Shown: in pieces, positions 11,148 to 22,815 of the stretch
Position numbering within the stretch: the first letter of the stretch is position 1
Layout of the letters: each line of letters starts with the position of its first letter
Assembly: GCF_002878395.1 (NCBI RefSeq)
Contig: NW_025860021.1
Coordinates: 223,820 to 287,819 of the forward strand
Direction: 5' to 3'
Length of the DNA stretch: 64,000 nt
Origin: Capsicum annuum
Taxonomy: Eukaryota > Streptophyta > Magnoliopsida > Solanales > Solanaceae
The notes under the pieces: generated by a model
The model's database searches: none
Seen by the model: only the letters and a program-made list of their open reading frames with translations
What the model was told of the DNA's origin: nothing
Program-made: the position numbers and the translations under genes

Positions 11148-13087
11148 CTAGACAATAGATCTTATAGCAATAGAAATATAATAATGAAGATTATCTACCA
11201 TTTCATAGCTCACAGTCCTTTTCTTGGTCAACGGGTCTTTCATAAACTTAGCATATCCGAGCATATGTTCTAGTGCTTTAACTAAGGGCACATTCACTGT
11301 CAACTGCTTTAAGATAGCCATGAATTTGCTAAACTTTCCATTATCTTCTTTCTTCTTTAATCGTTGTGGAAATAGGGGTAGTCGCCTTGGAATTTTAGTT
11401 GGAGCAACTTTGACCTCCTTTCTTATGCCTTGCTCCACATCACTAACATACTTCAGCTTAGGTGGTTGTTCCACTTCCACACTCTCCTTTTTTGAACTTC
11501 CCAACTCCACAGGATCCACTGAATATTCATCAACTATATCCCAATCCATTCCGTCCTCATCAGTATGAGAGAATGCTCCCAATCCTAAACTAGATAACAA
11601 CTTACCGCTCCTAGTGTTAATGGCCATACATGATTCATCTATCCTCGAATTTTGAATTGTATCACTTGGTAGGGTCCCATTATATCTTTAGTTGAATACT
11701 GCAGATAATTGGATCATCTTCTGCTCCAATTATTTAATAGTGACTGAGTGCGAATTTACTAGTTGACTCATGTAAGATATTTCACTCTTTACAGTAGTCA
11801 CCCCAGAATTTATCGCCTCAACTTCCTTTAATAGTTTCTCCATCATGTCCTCCATGGATATTTTTCCTGAACTGGCGGCAGCATTATCATGGTTTCCAGG
11901 AGGTACATACAGTCCACTCCTGTCATTTTTGTTCTTCTAATGTCCTTGATGGTTCAAACCTCGGTTTCCTTGGCCACCACCTTTGAAACCCATCTGATTG
12001 TTCAAGTAATTGGCTTCTTCCTCAGGATTGGAGTCAGCCCTTCCCTGTGATGCTACAGCTTTAACCTTTTCTGTATTTCCTGATAATAAATGCTTAGTGA
12101 GAAGATCCTTCTGCATCTTTATGTGAGCTATGTCCTGGTCACACTCTTCTTCTCTTCGCCTCTGTTCTGTATTCATGCCAATAGATAAGTAGAGCTTGTT
12201 ACCTCAGAATCCCTGGTATTCCAAGATCTACCTTTTTTTGTTATACGATTAAGCATGTCAGCTGCTTCAGGGAAGGTAAGGTCCATGAATGACCCACCTA
12301 CAACATTCTCCACCACTGGCTTAGTCACAGAGTTCAAGGCCCAATATAATATCTTTATAAAGTGGACATTGGTCATCTGATGATTTGGGCAATGCATAAG
12401 CTTCTTCTTGAAACTCTCCCAAGTCTCGTGGAGAGCTTCAATTGAAAGCTATCTGAAATTGCTTATCTCATCTCTCAACTGTGCTCTCTTGGATGGAAGA
12501 AAGAATCTTTCTAGGAAAGCATCTTTCAGTTGCCTCCAATTAGTAATAGAGTCAGGAGTTAGCCCATTTAACCATAGAGTTGCCTCTCTAGATAGTGACA
12601 ATGGAAATAGGCACAGTCGAATCACATTTTGTCTAACCCCTAGGTTGTCAAATAACTTGCATGTTGAGATAAAAATAACCAAATGCATATTCAGGTCGTC
12701 TCCTGCAAGTCCACCAAATAACCCTTTGAGTTGCAATAGCTGGATTATAGTGCTTGTAATATTAAACTTTTCTCTAGGTGCTAAGGGTAAAGGAATAATA
12801 GCTTATGTTGAACCAGCTCCATCCAAGTTGTCATCATCATCATCCAGATTAAATTGCATAGCTTGGCGTTCAGGTCTTGCTCTAAAAGGACAATTTCTGT
12901 TCATATTTCTGTTCACTGGTACAACTATATCCTCTACATGCCTTCGATTAACTGGCCCCAACAACTCATCATCTCTCAGGTCCTCTTCATCTGGATTAGG
13001 TTCCTAACCTAGGTTATCATGATTTTGGAGGTTTAATTGAGCATTAGCCAAAGCAGCTAATCTTTCAGCTTCCTATTGGTTAGCCAT
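11148..13087 (-). pseudogene. gag of A1 (Athila/Tat-like), nearly full length with stops and a frameshift
   Basis: The start is taken as the MANQ codon at 13,087. After an early stop, the minus strand gives GLFGGLAGDDLNMHLVIF, then LCLFPLSLSREATLWLNGL and WRQLKDAFLERFFLPSKRA (about 12,450-12,740), the Retrotrans_gag core. The same frame continues with PEAADMLNRITKKGRSWNTR (12,173-12,397). A frame change near 12,174 leads to residues of the linker (11,937-12,176). The C-terminal part (11,148-11,627) has the gag-pro linker RRLPLFPQRLKKK and FSKFMAILKQLTVNVPLVKA. No CCHC knuckle is visible. About four stops plus one frameshift make it non-functional. The 199-codon plus-strand frame at 12,408-13,007 is its antisense. 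Confidence 0.85.
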
Positions 13088-13260
13088 TCTTTTAATGAGA
13101 TGACGTTTAGGATTGAAGGGTAATAACGGTCCTCCTGAAATTCTGGTTAATGGCATAAACAATAGTGATCCTATAATGAATAAAAACAACAAATAAATGT
13201 AAAATAAGGAAACTTGACTAACAGTCAATTAACACACAAAAACTCAATTGACAACCGTAT

Positions 13261-13278
13261 TCCCCAGAAATGAAGCCA
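13261..13278 (-). other. primer-binding site of A1 (tRNA-Asp-like)
   Basis: The element strand reads TGGCTTCATTTCTGGGGA. This is a decayed form of TGGCGCCGTTGCCGGGGA, the site complementary to the 3' end of plant tRNA-Asp and typical of Athila/Tat elements. It is 5 bp from the 5' LTR end at 13,284. Confidence 0.7.
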
Positions 13279-13283
13279 AAATT

Positions 13284-14498
13284 TGATACACCCAAATTAC
13301 ACCTCTTACAAGAGAGTAAGCAGTTGTTGTCAAATATATAACCCAACTAGGTTGGGGTCGAATCCCAAAGGGAATATGGTGCGAATAAAGTTGTATGCAG
13401 ATTTATTGACTTTTAATCATTTATTTTCGTAAATAAATAGGGGGGATTTGATTCAGTTCACCAATTAATGGTTTCAGTTTAACAAGATAAAATACGTGTA
13501 GTAGTATTCAAATTCCGAGAAATAGCAATCTAAGGTTATGTCCACCTTATAGTTTTCAATACTTTCAAACTATGGGCTTTATGAATTCATAGATGCATCA
13601 TACTTATAGAAAAATGTATTGTATTTAATAATATAATCCTAGTGTTTCTCAACCATCAAGGACTAATTCACTTTATTTCTCTAGAATCAAAAGTGTTCAC
13701 CAAAATAACCATATGAAATCTCCAAGTAGTTAATCCTGCTAAGGCATTAACTTATGAAATAGGGGTTGGTAATCCTATTTTCTTGTCACTACTCTCTTTT
13801 TCGAACGTCAACCTTTCTTTTTAACAAGTTGCATTTTAAGGTATATCCTCTATGTTTGCAACCACGAGAATTCAAGATAAATAAAGAGTGTATGATGTAA
13901 ACAAATCAATGCATAATGAATTCAAAACCTAAAGTAATAGATTGCATGCTACAAGACTTCCGTAACCCTAACACATAAACTTAGCTACTCATGAATAAAA
14001 TGAAAATCATCATAAATATATTCATCATACCAAAAACTAGAAGATGATCTTGGTGTGAAAATAGTGAAAACAAAAGAAAAAACATTTTTCTCTCACTTCC
14101 AGGCTAAGCCGCCCTTCTCTGCTCTCTCCAAAAAATACCGAATAATGAATAATTGAATAAAAATTCAGCATTAAGCCTTTTAATAATCTTTTCTCTCATA
14201 ATTTCCTTCAAAGTCCCTAAACTTTTTATAAATGACAAACTAGTCTTGGACATAGTTTCTAGGAGCCACATTTGGTCCAAATTGCTACTCTTTCTTGTTT
14301 CATATGCCATCCGCATTCCATAGTCCCATAATGTCTCCATCTACCTCATTAATACTTGGAATCATGCTAATCACATCGGTTAGCTCAATTACATAGAAGT
14401 AGAGTAAAAATATAAAAAAACTAGGTACTTTGTTCTCTAAACATAGCTAAAATATGGATAAGTTATGGTGATTAGGCGTATAAATACACCCAAGATTA
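13284..14498 (-). mobile_element. 5' LTR of A1
   Basis: 1,215 bp, a full-length match to 5,969-7,185. The low-coordinate end TGATACACCC (element-sense GGGTGTATCA) is intact. It contains GGTTGGGGTCGAATCCC at about 13,350-13,366. The 78-codon frame at 14,104-14,340 lies in the LTR and shows no domain. Confidence 0.88.
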
Positions 14499-14503
14499 GT
14501 AAT

Positions 14504-15422
14504 ACATGGTCACTGACTCCAAATCTCAAGGAATGAATCCTACAGTCTGCATACATTTTCTGCCTATTTTGTGATGCTCTGATCCTATCCTGAATTACCC
14601 TAACTCTATCCAATGAGTCCTAAACCAAATCTGTACCAGGAGGTCTCTCTTTGGAAGTCTTAAACTATCTAACTGGAGAATGACATATCCTACCATGCAA
14701 TGACTAATAAGGAGCCATCTCAATACTAGAATGATAGCTATTATTATACACGAACTCTACCAATGCTAAGTATTGATCCCACTGACCTCCAAAATCTATA
14801 ACACTGTCTTGGAGAATATCCTTGAGCTCCTGAATAGTTATCTTAGACTGACCATCGATTTGCGAATGAAAGGTTGTTCTCAAATCTACTTGAGTACCCA
14901 ACTCCTCCTTGAATGCACTCTAAGACCTCAAAGTAAACATAGAACTATGATCTAAAATAATAGAAATGGGCACCCTAAGCAAATGAACTATCTCTTATAC
15001 ATAGTTATGGTCTAATATATCATTATTAAAGGTCATATAAATAGGAATAAAATGTGCTGACTTGGTCAAACAATCCATAACAACCCAAATGCGATAAAAA
15101 ACATGGGAAGCCCTAGGCTACCCACCAATAAAGTCCATGGTAATTAGCTCTCTTTTCCACATAGGAAGGGCAACCTCTGATTCAAACCACCAGATGTTGA
15201 TGTTCAACTTTAATCTACTGCAACATAGGCAATGAGCTACAAAGTCTGCCATATCATTCTTCATGCCATTTCACCAATAATGCTACCTTAAATCTCAATA
15301 CATCTTGGTTTTACTGGTATGAATGAAATCTCTAGAGTTGTGGACCTCATGAAGAATCGACTGAATCAATTCACCAAACTGAGAAACACAAATATGGCCC
15401 AGAAATCTTAAAATACCCTTGA
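14504..15422 (-). pseudogene. integrase core of chromovirus P (part 1)
   Basis: The minus strand encodes GTQVDLRTTFHSQIDGQSK, then IQELKDILQDSVIDFGGQW and LALVEFVYNNSYHSSIEMAPY (14,704-14,901). These are the C-terminal half of the DDE integrase core (STAFHPQTDGQ...ALAEFAYNNSYHSSI). The GQWDQ stretch and neighbouring sequence up to 15,420 cover the rest of the core and the zinc-binding region, with many stops. It resumes the gene broken at 5,963 by A1 and is itself cut at 15,422 by A2. RNase H, RT and protease of this element are not found beyond A2. Confidence 0.78.
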
Positions 15423-16035
15423 TGTTGGGTGTATTTATGCATTCTAGTGTTGTTATCCTAGCCTATTTAACCTTGTTTTGAGGATAATTCATGTACTTAA
15501 TGTGTGTATGATGACATAAATAAGCATCTAAGTATTCAAGGATGTGTTTATAATGTTTATAAGTGTTCTCAAACAAGTTTGGGTATAAAAGGATCATTTA
15601 GAGACTAGACGAGAAAACTAGTTTTACTAGCTTGAGCTAGGTGTTGTTTTAGTCTATCACATTGGATTCTAAAGTGTTAAGTAAGTTAAAAATAGTTTAA
15701 GTGTATTTGTGTGTGGAAAAATTTGTAAATAATGTTCAAGGGACAATTGAATCAAGCATGAGTCAAAATAATAACTTAAAGATTAACGTGGACTAGACTT
15801 AGTCTTAACTTGAGTTTCTAGTCCATCGTTCTTGTTATTGTTTTGTTTTGAGCTCTAATCCATGGTGTATGATGATGTAGGATGCTTTTTGAGTTGATTA
15901 TGATGATATAAAGAAATTAAATAAGTTGTAAATAGAAGGGAAAGAACACCACAAGGCATCGAATTAAAGGGAAAAGGCTAAAGACGAAGTTGGACGTCAA
16001 ATGGCAAATTCTAGAGAGCACTCACGATTGAGGTG

Positions 16036-16140
16036 CGACATGAGATCCACCCCTCCTTTCCACATCTCATGTCGTGAGCTCCAAATAACCTTTACACAGC
16101 TCATGTCGTGAGCTCCACTTCCCCTTTGCAGCATGTAAGA
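16036..16140 (+). promoter_or_regulatory. hairpin and direct repeats upstream of the A2 LTR TATA box
   Basis: CGACATGAGAT (16,036-16,046) and ATCTCATGTCG (16,064-16,074) form a perfect 11-bp inverted repeat with a 17-bp loop. TCTCATGTCGTGAGCTCC then recurs with variation twice at about 35-bp spacing, ending some 40-60 bp before the TATA box. This is a plausible upstream regulatory array of the LTR promoter (inference). Confidence 0.6.
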
Positions 16141-16178
16141 TGTGAGGTCCTCTCCCTATACGACCAATTGTCTACTAC

Positions 16179-16187
16179 TATAAATAG
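16179..16187 (+). promoter_or_regulatory. TATA box of the A2 LTR promoter
   Basis: TATAAATAG lies 757 bp into the LTR, in the expected U3 position. The solo LTR of the same family has TATAAATA on its element strand at 32,734-32,741, supporting conservation. Confidence 0.65.
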
Positions 16188-17072
16188 GACTCGTACATGT
16201 TATGTTACATACTTTTTGACATACTGGAGCAATTGAGGAGGCTTCTAAGTAATTTATTTAGGATTTTTATTCTTTAAATTTATCTTTGTAATAGATTTTA
16301 TTATGTATTCAATTATTTAGATCATGATTATGTCTATTAGTAGTTAAACGCCCTCTTTCTGAGGTTAAAACCAAGAAAACGACTAGTGTCATTTTGAATT
16401 GATTTATTTTGATTTAATTATCTTATTTTGTTTTTTGTTTATCGTTGTTTCAACTATTTTAAGGATTCATGGCCCTTATAATATATTCATTGTCAACCTT
16501 GTGATGGAGGGGGGGTGGGGAATTGGAAGATAAAACGTGGGAATAAACAAAGTAAGGTTCTTATTCCTTAATAAAATAAGGAGTTTGAATTAGCATCTAG
16601 AATAGGGATGTTCCTAGAATCCTTTCTTGGTTCACATGTAGGACGATAGATTTAAGCACTTAAATGGATTATTACATCCTCACTGAATAATGTATTTGTA
16701 ATATCCAAGTTAGGTAGATTATTATAGGCTGGGAGACCATAATCATGTGATAAACCCTACATATAAACAACCAAGATAAGCAAGTTAACGAATAAAGTTC
16801 AATAGTGTAGTATGATTGTTTGAAGTGCTTTAACCCTGGGCTTTACTCTATTGATTGTCTTTAGTCTTTTACTTTACGTACTGTTTACTTTACTTTTAGT
16901 TACAACTTTAAAACTCTCTTGTGGTTACGCTTGCACTAGATTAATCTGAATAGTGAACTAAAATTTGAATAGTTTTTGGAACTAGTCCCTGTGGGATCGA
17001 TATTCAACTATCTTTTAGGCCACTATATTACTTAGTAGACCATGTACACTTGCGTGTTCACAATCATGTTTT

Positions 17073-17090
17073 TGGCACCATTGTTGGGGA
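17073..17090 (+). other. primer-binding site of A2 (tRNA-Asp-like)
   Basis: TGGCACCATTGTTGGGGA, six bases after the LTR end, is a transition-rich derivative of the tRNA-Asp-complementary TGGCGCCGTTGCCGGGGA. The changes are G-to-A and C-to-T, the pattern expected from methylated-cytosine decay. Confidence 0.78.
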
Positions 17091-17129
17091 CTGGTAATTT
17101 GGAAACTATTTTATTTTTAGTTTTTATTT

Positions 17130-18381
17130 TTAGATTTCTATGGCGCTGTACACTTGGCCTATGTTTTATATTTGGAGGAAATAAGTTTTCAGGCTATTAA
17201 GCTGGCAAGGTACAAGGAATTGGCTGAACCAAATTCTGAACCCAAACAACACTTCCATCAACGAAAGAGATAAGTATTTATTCTCCCCCATATTCTGCTT
17301 GTAGAAGATGATCAAGAAAATCTTGCTCTCATAGATGAAGAACAAGCAGCCCGCACGACAATTACAGAAGTGACAATACAACTTCCGATAAATTTGGCCT
17401 CCCCTTTTCAGAAACCGACTGCTGGAGGTTATTTTGAGCTCAAACAGAATATGGTGCAGCTTCTCATCATCAGTGGGTATTTCACAGGGCTTTCATACCA
17501 AGATTCACAATTCCACCTATGAAACTTTTTGGAGATTAGTGACATATTCATCCATACGAGTGTGTCAACTGACTATGTGAGGCTGATACTATTCCCCTTT
17601 TCACTGTTAGGGGAAGTAAAGACGTGGTTGAATGTTGAGCCGACAAATTCAATCACTTCCTGGGATGACTTAACTCAGAGATTCCTCACCTGATTTTTCT
17701 TGTCTAGCAATACTGCGAGACTTCGCAATGAGATTGTGTGCTTCAAACAGAAGCCAGACAAAATTTTTTATCATGCTTGAGAGCATTTCAAGGATCTTGT
17801 TTGGATTGTCCACACCATCAATAGTCCAATGAGGTATTAGCTCATACTTTTGTTGAGGCACTTGACCATAACACAAAAATTCTGTTAGATTTAGTTGTAG
17901 GTGGTCAGGCTGTGGAGAGGACGTACGATGAGTTGTATACTTTATTAAATCAAATTCCATAAGGAAATCCAGAGTGGCATTCAGACTCAAGGAGTGCTAC
18001 TAAAAATGTTACAGGTGTTTTAGAGGTGGATCAGCTTACCACAATATCTGCTCAGATTGCTGCATTACAAAATTAGTTGACTACACAGCTCAGCAATATG
18101 AAATTAGGCGCTAAACTGCCTAAAACCGTTGTAAATACAATTCAGCAGACAAGCACTTGGTGCATGGTGTGTGGAAATAGTGATTATTCTATAGATATGT
18201 GTTCTATCAAATCCCGAGTTTGTGATATTTGTGGGCAATGTTTAGAGGACTAACTATGGGAACGTCTACAACATCAAGTGGTAGACTCAACCATTAAATC
18301 AGCAATAGAACACCCAGTAGTGGTAGTTTCAGCAACCACAAGCTCAAGCAAATCAGGTCGCAAATAGCAATCTGGAAAAGA
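17130..18381 (+). pseudogene. gag of A2, N-terminal part
   Basis: Plus-strand sequence carries the gag core with stops: a LILFPFSLLGEVKTWLNVEP segment near 17,590-17,640, then SITSWDDLTQRF, followed by PSNTARLRNEIVCF-like sequence to about 17,750. A zinc-knuckle relic WCMVCGNSDYSIDMC (CX2CX4YX4C, His replaced by Tyr) lies near 18,160. The CACTA transposon interrupts the gene at 18,382. The minus-strand frames at 17,166-17,381, 17,670-17,990 and 18,274-18,474 are antisense shadows. Confidence 0.7.
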
Positions 18382-18399
18382 CACTACTAAAAAAATAGG

Positions 18400-18890
18400 A
18401 AAACCGACCATAAAAACCGACCACATGTGGTTGGTTTGAATGCATTTGTGATAAGAAAAAGGACTAAAATGCATGGTTGGAAAAAGTTTGATAGCTTTTT
18501 AAAATTGACCATGCGTGGTCATTTTTTTATATATATTTAAAATTCTATATTATTTTAAAAAAATTTAAAACCAAAATAAATTTTCAAAAGAAACCAACCA
18601 CAAGTGGTCGGTATTGTATTTAAATTAATTAATGAATTTATAAAAAAACTGACCACATGTGATCGATTTTATTAAAATTAATTAATTAATTTAAATTCAA
18701 AACTGACCACTAGTGGTTGGTTTTTTATTTAATAATTTATTTAATAAAATATTTTTAATTAATCATAGTAAACCAACCATATGTGCACGGTTTTTAAAAA
18801 AAATTTACCAGAATAAACGATCACATGTAGTTGATTTTCTGGAAATATTTTTAAGAACCAACCATATGTGGTTGGTTTTTCTTGTAATTT
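18400..18890. repeat. left subterminal repeat array of the CACTA element
   Basis: About eight copies of a GACCACatGTGGTC-type palindrome, for example AACCGACCACATGTGGTTGG at about 18,415, AACTGACCACATGTGATCG at about 18,646 and AACTGACCACTAGTGGTTGG at about 18,702. They are spaced about 55-70 bp apart by AT-rich spacer. Probably transposase-binding sites (family knowledge). Confidence 0.82.
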
Positions 18891-19174
18891 GTGAAAAAAA
18901 AACTAACAGCATATAGCTATGCTACATTCCATTTTACAATTAAGTCCACCAATCATATATACAATCAACCACCATAAGAATACAAACATTAAAAATAAAA
19001 TTATTTACAAAATTTATCGAGGTTCCAAATCCACCTACAAAATATACGAAAGACTAAAAACTACAACTCATCATTCGCATCCTCATTCTTGGCCTCACCC
19101 ATTCTACTATCAATATTTCATTGATATGTCTAGCTATAATCAGGTTCCATCTACACAATCAATCACATTCAAGT

Positions 19175-20640
19175 AATTAATTCAAGGCACAAAAGTTCAC
19201 ATTTAAAGTACCTACACTTAAACATTTTCAAGTCACTAATTTACTTCACAAGTTACCAACTAAACTTAATTCTAAATGAAAAGTTCACGTTTCAAGTACC
19301 TACACTTAAACATTTTCAAGTCTCTAATTCACTTCTCAAGTGACCACACTTTACTAAAATCAAAACACAAGTTCACATTTCAAGCACCTAAATTCAAAAT
19401 AAAAATCACTAATTCATAATTCAAGTAACTACACTTAAACATTTTTAGTCACTAAGTCACTTTACAACTTACCTAACTAAACTAAATTCAAAATGAAAAG
19501 TTCACATTTCAAGTACTTACACCTAAACATTTTCAAGTCACCAATTCACTTCACAAGTTACCAAACTAAACTTAATTCAAAATAAAAGTTCACATTTCAA
19601 GTACCTACACTTAAACATTTTCAAGTCACTAATTCACTTCTCAAGTGACCACACTTTACTAAAATCAAAGCAGTAGTTAACATTTCAAGTACCTAAATTC
19701 AAAACAAAGTCACTAATTAATAATTTAAGTAACTACACCTAAACATTTCAAGTAACTAATTCACTTCACAAGTTACCAAACTAAACTAAATTCAAAATCA
19801 AAAGTTCACATTTCAAGTACCTACACTTAAACATTTCAAGTCAATCATCCACTTCACAAGTTACCAAACTTAACAAAAATTCAAAATGAAAAATTCAAAT
19901 TTCAAGTACCAAAACTTAATCACTTTCAAGTCACTAAGTCACCTCTCAAGTTACCAAACTAAACTACATTCAAAATAAAAAATTCACATTTTCAACATTT
20001 TCAAGTCACTAAGCCACCTCCCAAGTAACCAAACTAAACCACATTCAATACAAAAATTCACATTTCAAGTACCTACACTTAATCACTTTGAAATCACTAA
20101 GTCACCTCCTAAGTTACCAAGCTTAACAAAATTGAAAATAATAAATTCACATTTGAAGTACCTACACTTAATCATTTTTAAGTCACTAAGTCACCTCCCA
20201 AGTTATGAAACTAAACAACCTTCAAAATAAAAAATTCACATTCTCAACATTTTCAAGTCACTTAGTCACCTCCCAAGTTACCAAACTGAACTACATTCAA
20301 TACAAAAATTTACATTTCAAGTACCTACACTTAGTCACTTTCAAGTCACTAAGTCACCACCAAAGTTACCAAACTTAACAATATTTAATATGAAAAATTC
20401 ACATTTCAAGTACCTACACTTAATCACTTTCAAGTCACTAAGTCACCTCCCGACTTACCTAACTAAACTACATTCAAGATGAAAAATTCACATTTTTAAC
20501 ATTTTCAAGTTACTTAGTCACCTCCCAATTTTCCAAACTAAACTACATTCAATACAAAAATTTACATTTCAAGTACCTACACTTAATCTCTTTCAAGTCA
20601 CTAAGTCACCTTCCAAGTTATAAACATTAACAAAGGTATT
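19175..20640. repeat. about 88-bp minisatellite, roughly 16 units, inside the CACTA element
   Basis: The core CACATTTCAAGTACCTACAC, then TTAAACATTTTCAAGTCACT, then CACTTCACAAGTTACCAAAC, recurs throughout. Clear starts are at 19,198, 19,286 and 19,374 (period 88), with later shortened or fused units. The array has no coding potential. Confidence 0.88.
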
Positions 20641-20644
20641 TCCT

Positions 20645-22085
20645 ATAAATTAATAGACTGAATGAAAATAGTTTCACAAATTAGGCTGAAACTGCCAAAA
20701 ATAGATTAATTGAAAAGTTGTCTAAATTAAGAAAAAGGCAAGGCAATCAATCAAGGAAATAAAAAGGTAGAAAATATTCAAAACACTCAATCAATGAATT
20801 ACTACAGCAAGCAAATCATATATCATTAAATATGAATCGGTTGAAAAAGGTTTATTTCTTTATAATTGATTAAGAGTATAAAATTATGTAATAAGAAAAT
20901 TAGTAAACAAGGCATGAGATTAGTTAGGGATTATCACAGATGAAGAATGAAACGTTCAAATACAAGTAAAGAATAGTGTCACTAACCAAACGTTGAAATA
21001 CAAAATCGATCCATGTGCTAAACAGAAAACAAATACAATGACCAATAAGGGTTATCGAAGACTAGTCAAACTATTTCAATGAACCTAGTAAAAATAATAA
21101 AGAGTAATCATGCAAAGCCAAAAATTTAACATCCCTATTAGCACTCAACAAAATGAGATGTGTTCACACGCATAACTAGCGATAACCAATTAGCATATCA
21201 AAGGCAATTACTACAACAATTGAAGCAGAAAAAGTAAAGATAGAAGTGATAGTAATTTTGGCCAATGTTGCACCGAAAAAGTTGCTTCGGCCAGATATGG
21301 AATGGAGATGGAAGATAAAGGACAACACAGTGGTGGAAGGTTAGAGTAGCATGGAAAGAAAGATAACCACCGATGGCAGCTCGCCGGTGGTGCAGCAAAG
21401 TAGTAGATAGGTGAGGCTTGGATAGAGGCAGCGATGGGAGTTCGTTGGTGGTCGCAGTAGACTGGTGGAGTAGAGAAAGAGAGAAAATGCGGAAAAGAGG
21501 CGATTGATTTTGTTCAAAAATGGGATTAGTGTTGAGGTTTGTTGTTTAAAGGGAAAGAAATGGGAATATCTATTCTTAACCGTCGGATCAACTTTGATCA
21601 ACGACTGAAATTAAAAATTACAAAATAGGGTCAAATTGATATGAATGAGTAGAATTGACAATAAAATGTGGACCAAAATTAAATGATTTAAGGAAAATTA
21701 AATCAAATTAGGTTGCTATTCAATAAATAGAATAATAATAATAACAATAATAATAGTGGTAATAATAATAATAATAATAAATATGATGATGATGATAATA
21801 ATAATAATAATAATAATAGTAATAGAAAATATATTTATAAAATCATGAGCATGAATATCTATGAAGATAATTTAATAAATATAAAAAATATTATATTTAA
21901 ATTAGTAAATTATATAAGAAATATGATAAAAAAGATAAGTTGTATGTCTTAAAATTATAATGTGACACGTCAATATTTATTTGATACCAAAATAATACGT
22001 AAAAATATTAATACTGTAAATATAATAATTTTTGTAAAATAGAAGCCTAAGAGGAGCCCCGGGAGGTCAAATTTAGGTGTCAACA
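20645..22085 (-). mobile_element. unassigned CACTA interior, possible LTR-like remnant
   Basis: On the minus strand the segment begins TGTTGACACCTAAATTTGAC at 22,085, which resembles the start of several plant LTRs, but no matching CA end, PBS or target duplication was found. A comparatively GC-rich patch with CGCCGGTGG and GTTGGTGGTC motifs lies at 21,340-21,480 and contains short minus-strand frames (21,198-21,398 and 21,341-21,601) with no domain I recognise. It could be a captured gene fragment, an old LTR or plain filler. Confidence 0.3.
21723..21835. repeat. (AAT)n-type microsatellite with (GAT) interruptions
   Basis: Long imperfect AAT/ATA trinucleotide run with an ATGATGATGAT patch, inside the CACTA element. 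Confidence 0.9.
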
Positions 22086-22099
22086 ATATATATATACCT

Positions 22100-22769
22100 C
22101 GCAATACAGTATGTTAATCAGATAAATTATTGATTAAGTATCTTACGTTATTACAACTTCAACAATATATGTGTGTCTACATTGACACAATTAGTATATC
22201 TATTTCCTCAATAGTATGATATCAACGTATTATTCAAAATATTTTGATACAAAAATTCTGTTATATAGCTTTCGATTACTGCATACGTCACTACAGGAGA
22301 TATACGTATATATTCATATATTCAATTTGCTATCAACTTCCAAATACGTACTATATACATCACATACAGGATTTTACTGCCCTATAATAATATACAGCGT
22401 ATTTCACACATACACAAATGAATTATCGGTTAGCTTATCTTATGTCATTAATATACCTTCACTACATAATATGTATATATACTATATAGATACCTATATA
22501 TACACACACATATACACATTATTGACTATATCAAGTTCTAAATATGTACTATATACATCATATACGTACACAAGTATATTATCCAATTATATAATGTGAC
22601 GTATTTCATATACATACTTTGATGAGTTATAGATTAATATGATTATCTTATATTAATATAACTTCAACGTACAGTATATTACTACTTCTATCATTTCAAA
22701 TCAAGGTATTCGATATGTTTGGGTGGATTCTACTAGTTTTTTACTACATCGTTCATCGATCTATCACAA

Positions 22770-22815
<46 letters not shown>

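Larger units (their letters stand above)
5969..14498 (-). mobile_element. complete nested non-autonomous Athila/Tat-like LTR element A1 (gag-pro only)
   Basis: Two LTRs of about 1.2 kb (5,969-7,185 and 13,284-14,498) bound a PBS, gag, protease, a long non-coding 3' region and a PPT, all on the minus strand. The target site duplication GTAAT is exact at 5,964-5,968 and 14,499-14,503, so the copy is full-length. The outer LTR dinucleotides have decayed (AG instead of TG, TA instead of CA on the plus strand), whereas the inner ends read canonical TG and CA. No reverse transcriptase, RNase H or integrase sequence is present between protease (ending about 10,449) and the 3' LTR. The element would therefore have moved only with enzymes supplied in trans. 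It sits inside the integrase of chromovirus P and is younger than P. Confidence 0.88.
15423..17066 (+). mobile_element. 5' LTR of A2
   Basis: It starts TGTTGGGTGTATTTATGC and ends TTCACAATCA, giving TG...CA termini. The same LTR family appears as the solo LTR at 31,864-33,232 on the other strand (element-sense TGTTGTTGGGTGAATTTATAC). It carries a TATA box, upstream direct repeats and a short poly-G run near 16,508-16,518. No coding. Confidence 0.82.

Noticed and set aside
12408..13007. Longest open frame in the window (199 codons, plus strand)
   Set aside because: It is exactly antisense to the well-recognised gag of A1 and has no domain of its own.
19175..20640. Regularly spaced repeats that could be mistaken for a CRISPR array
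   Set aside because: Units are tandem with no unique spacers, are diverged, and lie within a plant transposon.
21198..21601. Two minus-strand frames in a GC-richer patch, possibly a captured host exon
   Set aside because: Short, overlapping in different frames and unrecognised; recorded only as an unassigned CACTA interior.
22216..22599. 127-codon plus-strand frame rich in Tyr, Ile and Ser
   Set aside because: Low-complexity AT-rich tandem repeat inside the CACTA element; no domain and no neighbouring transposase.
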